Positions 63,449 to 64,000 of a stretch of 64,000 nucleotides of DNA are shown here, piece after piece. The notes beneath the pieces are model-generated. The model saw only the letters and a list, made by a program, of their open reading frames with translations. It ran no database searches and was not told the origin of the DNA. A program made the position numbers and the translations under genes. Positions within the stretch are counted from its first letter, which is position 1. Each line of letters opens with the position of its first letter. This stretch comes from Luscinia megarhynchos (lineage: Eukaryota; Chordata; Aves; Passeriformes; Turdidae), in the NCBI GenBank assembly GCA_034336665.1, contig CM067566.1, positions 23,838,330-23,902,329 on the forward strand, read 5' to 3'.

Positions 63449-64000
63449 TCTAGACACATACCATACTTGAGGAAATAAAGTTTTCAAAGAAACAGCTCAT
63501 CAGGAATGAAACTGATGAAACTCTTACTGAAAAAAGGTAATTTTATCCAGGGTCTTGAAGAGACACGTCTATTGCATTTTCTATCAGATATTTGTGATTC
63601 TGTAAAAATTAACTCAAAGCAAATTATTATGTGCTAATTCACTACATGAAGATTCTTCTTCTAATACATCCCCTAATGAGTCCTTAGTATGAAAGGTATA
63701 AATTCTTGAAGCTACTCTCTGTTTATTGCCAAGGTTACAATAGTGACTTCAGTGACACTGAATACAGGATTTGGCTCCTCATCCAGCACAAGCATTCAAG
63801 CCCCACTGGTATTTTAAGAAGACAGGACTATAAGCCATTCAGCTTCTTTTCTTCACTGGTGAATCTGACAGTGCTCCTTCTCCAGGGAAAACAGGAGTAG
63901 CTAAGGTGTGAGCAATGTGTTCCTGCTCCTAAACCTTCAAACCATAGGAATATTCAAAAGTGTCAACAATAACTTAATAATAAGCTACTCCATGTAGAGC
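63449..64000. other. Unique non-coding sequence to the window end
   Basis: No gene, repeat or transposon recognised to the right of the LTR. Confidence 0.5.

Noticed and set aside
1..64000. CRISPR arrays, prokaryotic operons, tRNA or rRNA genes
   Set aside because: No regularly spaced repeats, no cloverleaf candidates and no intact rRNA segment were seen; the sequence is vertebrate nuclear in character.

Overview
The window looks like non-coding nuclear DNA of a bird, probably a passerine. It is AT-rich and CpG-poor, and I found no convincing host protein-coding exon, rRNA or tRNA gene on either strand. The avian assignment rests on several CR1 LINE fragments (with ATTCTATG-type 3' ends and the usual antisense 3'-UTR landmarks), an avian ERVL-type LTR, and a copy of an R2-type retrotransposon of the kind known from songbird rDNA. 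The open reading frames longer than about 100 codons outside repeats show no domain, signal or splice context I recognise and read like chance ORFs.

Layout. 1-14.7 kb: AT-rich unique sequence with small tandem repeats. 14.7 kb: an old, degraded CR1 scrap, followed by a 36-bp poly-T at 15.19 kb. 15.2-24.2 kb: unique sequence with a GC-richer block at 22.9-23.6 kb. 24.2-24.6 kb: antisense CR1. 24.6-38.9 kb: unique desert or intron. 38.9-42.6 kb: the standout locus, an antisense CR1 split by a 2.74-kb R2-like element on the minus strand, bounded by an 18-bp perfect target-site duplication. 42.6-48.4 kb: unique. 48.4-48.9 kb: a diverged LTR-like block. 49.1-50.05 kb: sense CR1. 52.3-52.4 kb: CR1 tail. 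58.25-58.4 and 59.3-59.7 kb: two antisense CR1 pieces. 61.7-63.45 kb: an antisense ERVL-type LTR interrupted by a sense CR1 that still shows a FADD reverse-transcriptase motif.

The locus of main interest is the R2-like copy. R2 elements normally live only at one site in 28S rRNA genes. This copy sits in a CR1 with no 28S flanks and has a long target-site duplication. It has lost both DNA-handling ends (N-terminal zinc-finger/Myb region and C-terminal endonuclease) but keeps an almost complete, mutated RT core and a GC/CpG-rich 3' region. The catalytic FADD motif reads FADA, and there are four in-frame stops and three frameshifts, so it is a dead copy. Its high CpG content against CpG-poor surroundings suggests a fairly recent arrival. 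The host CR1 predates it, and at 62 kb a CR1 postdates an ERVL LTR, so the window preserves two layers of nesting.
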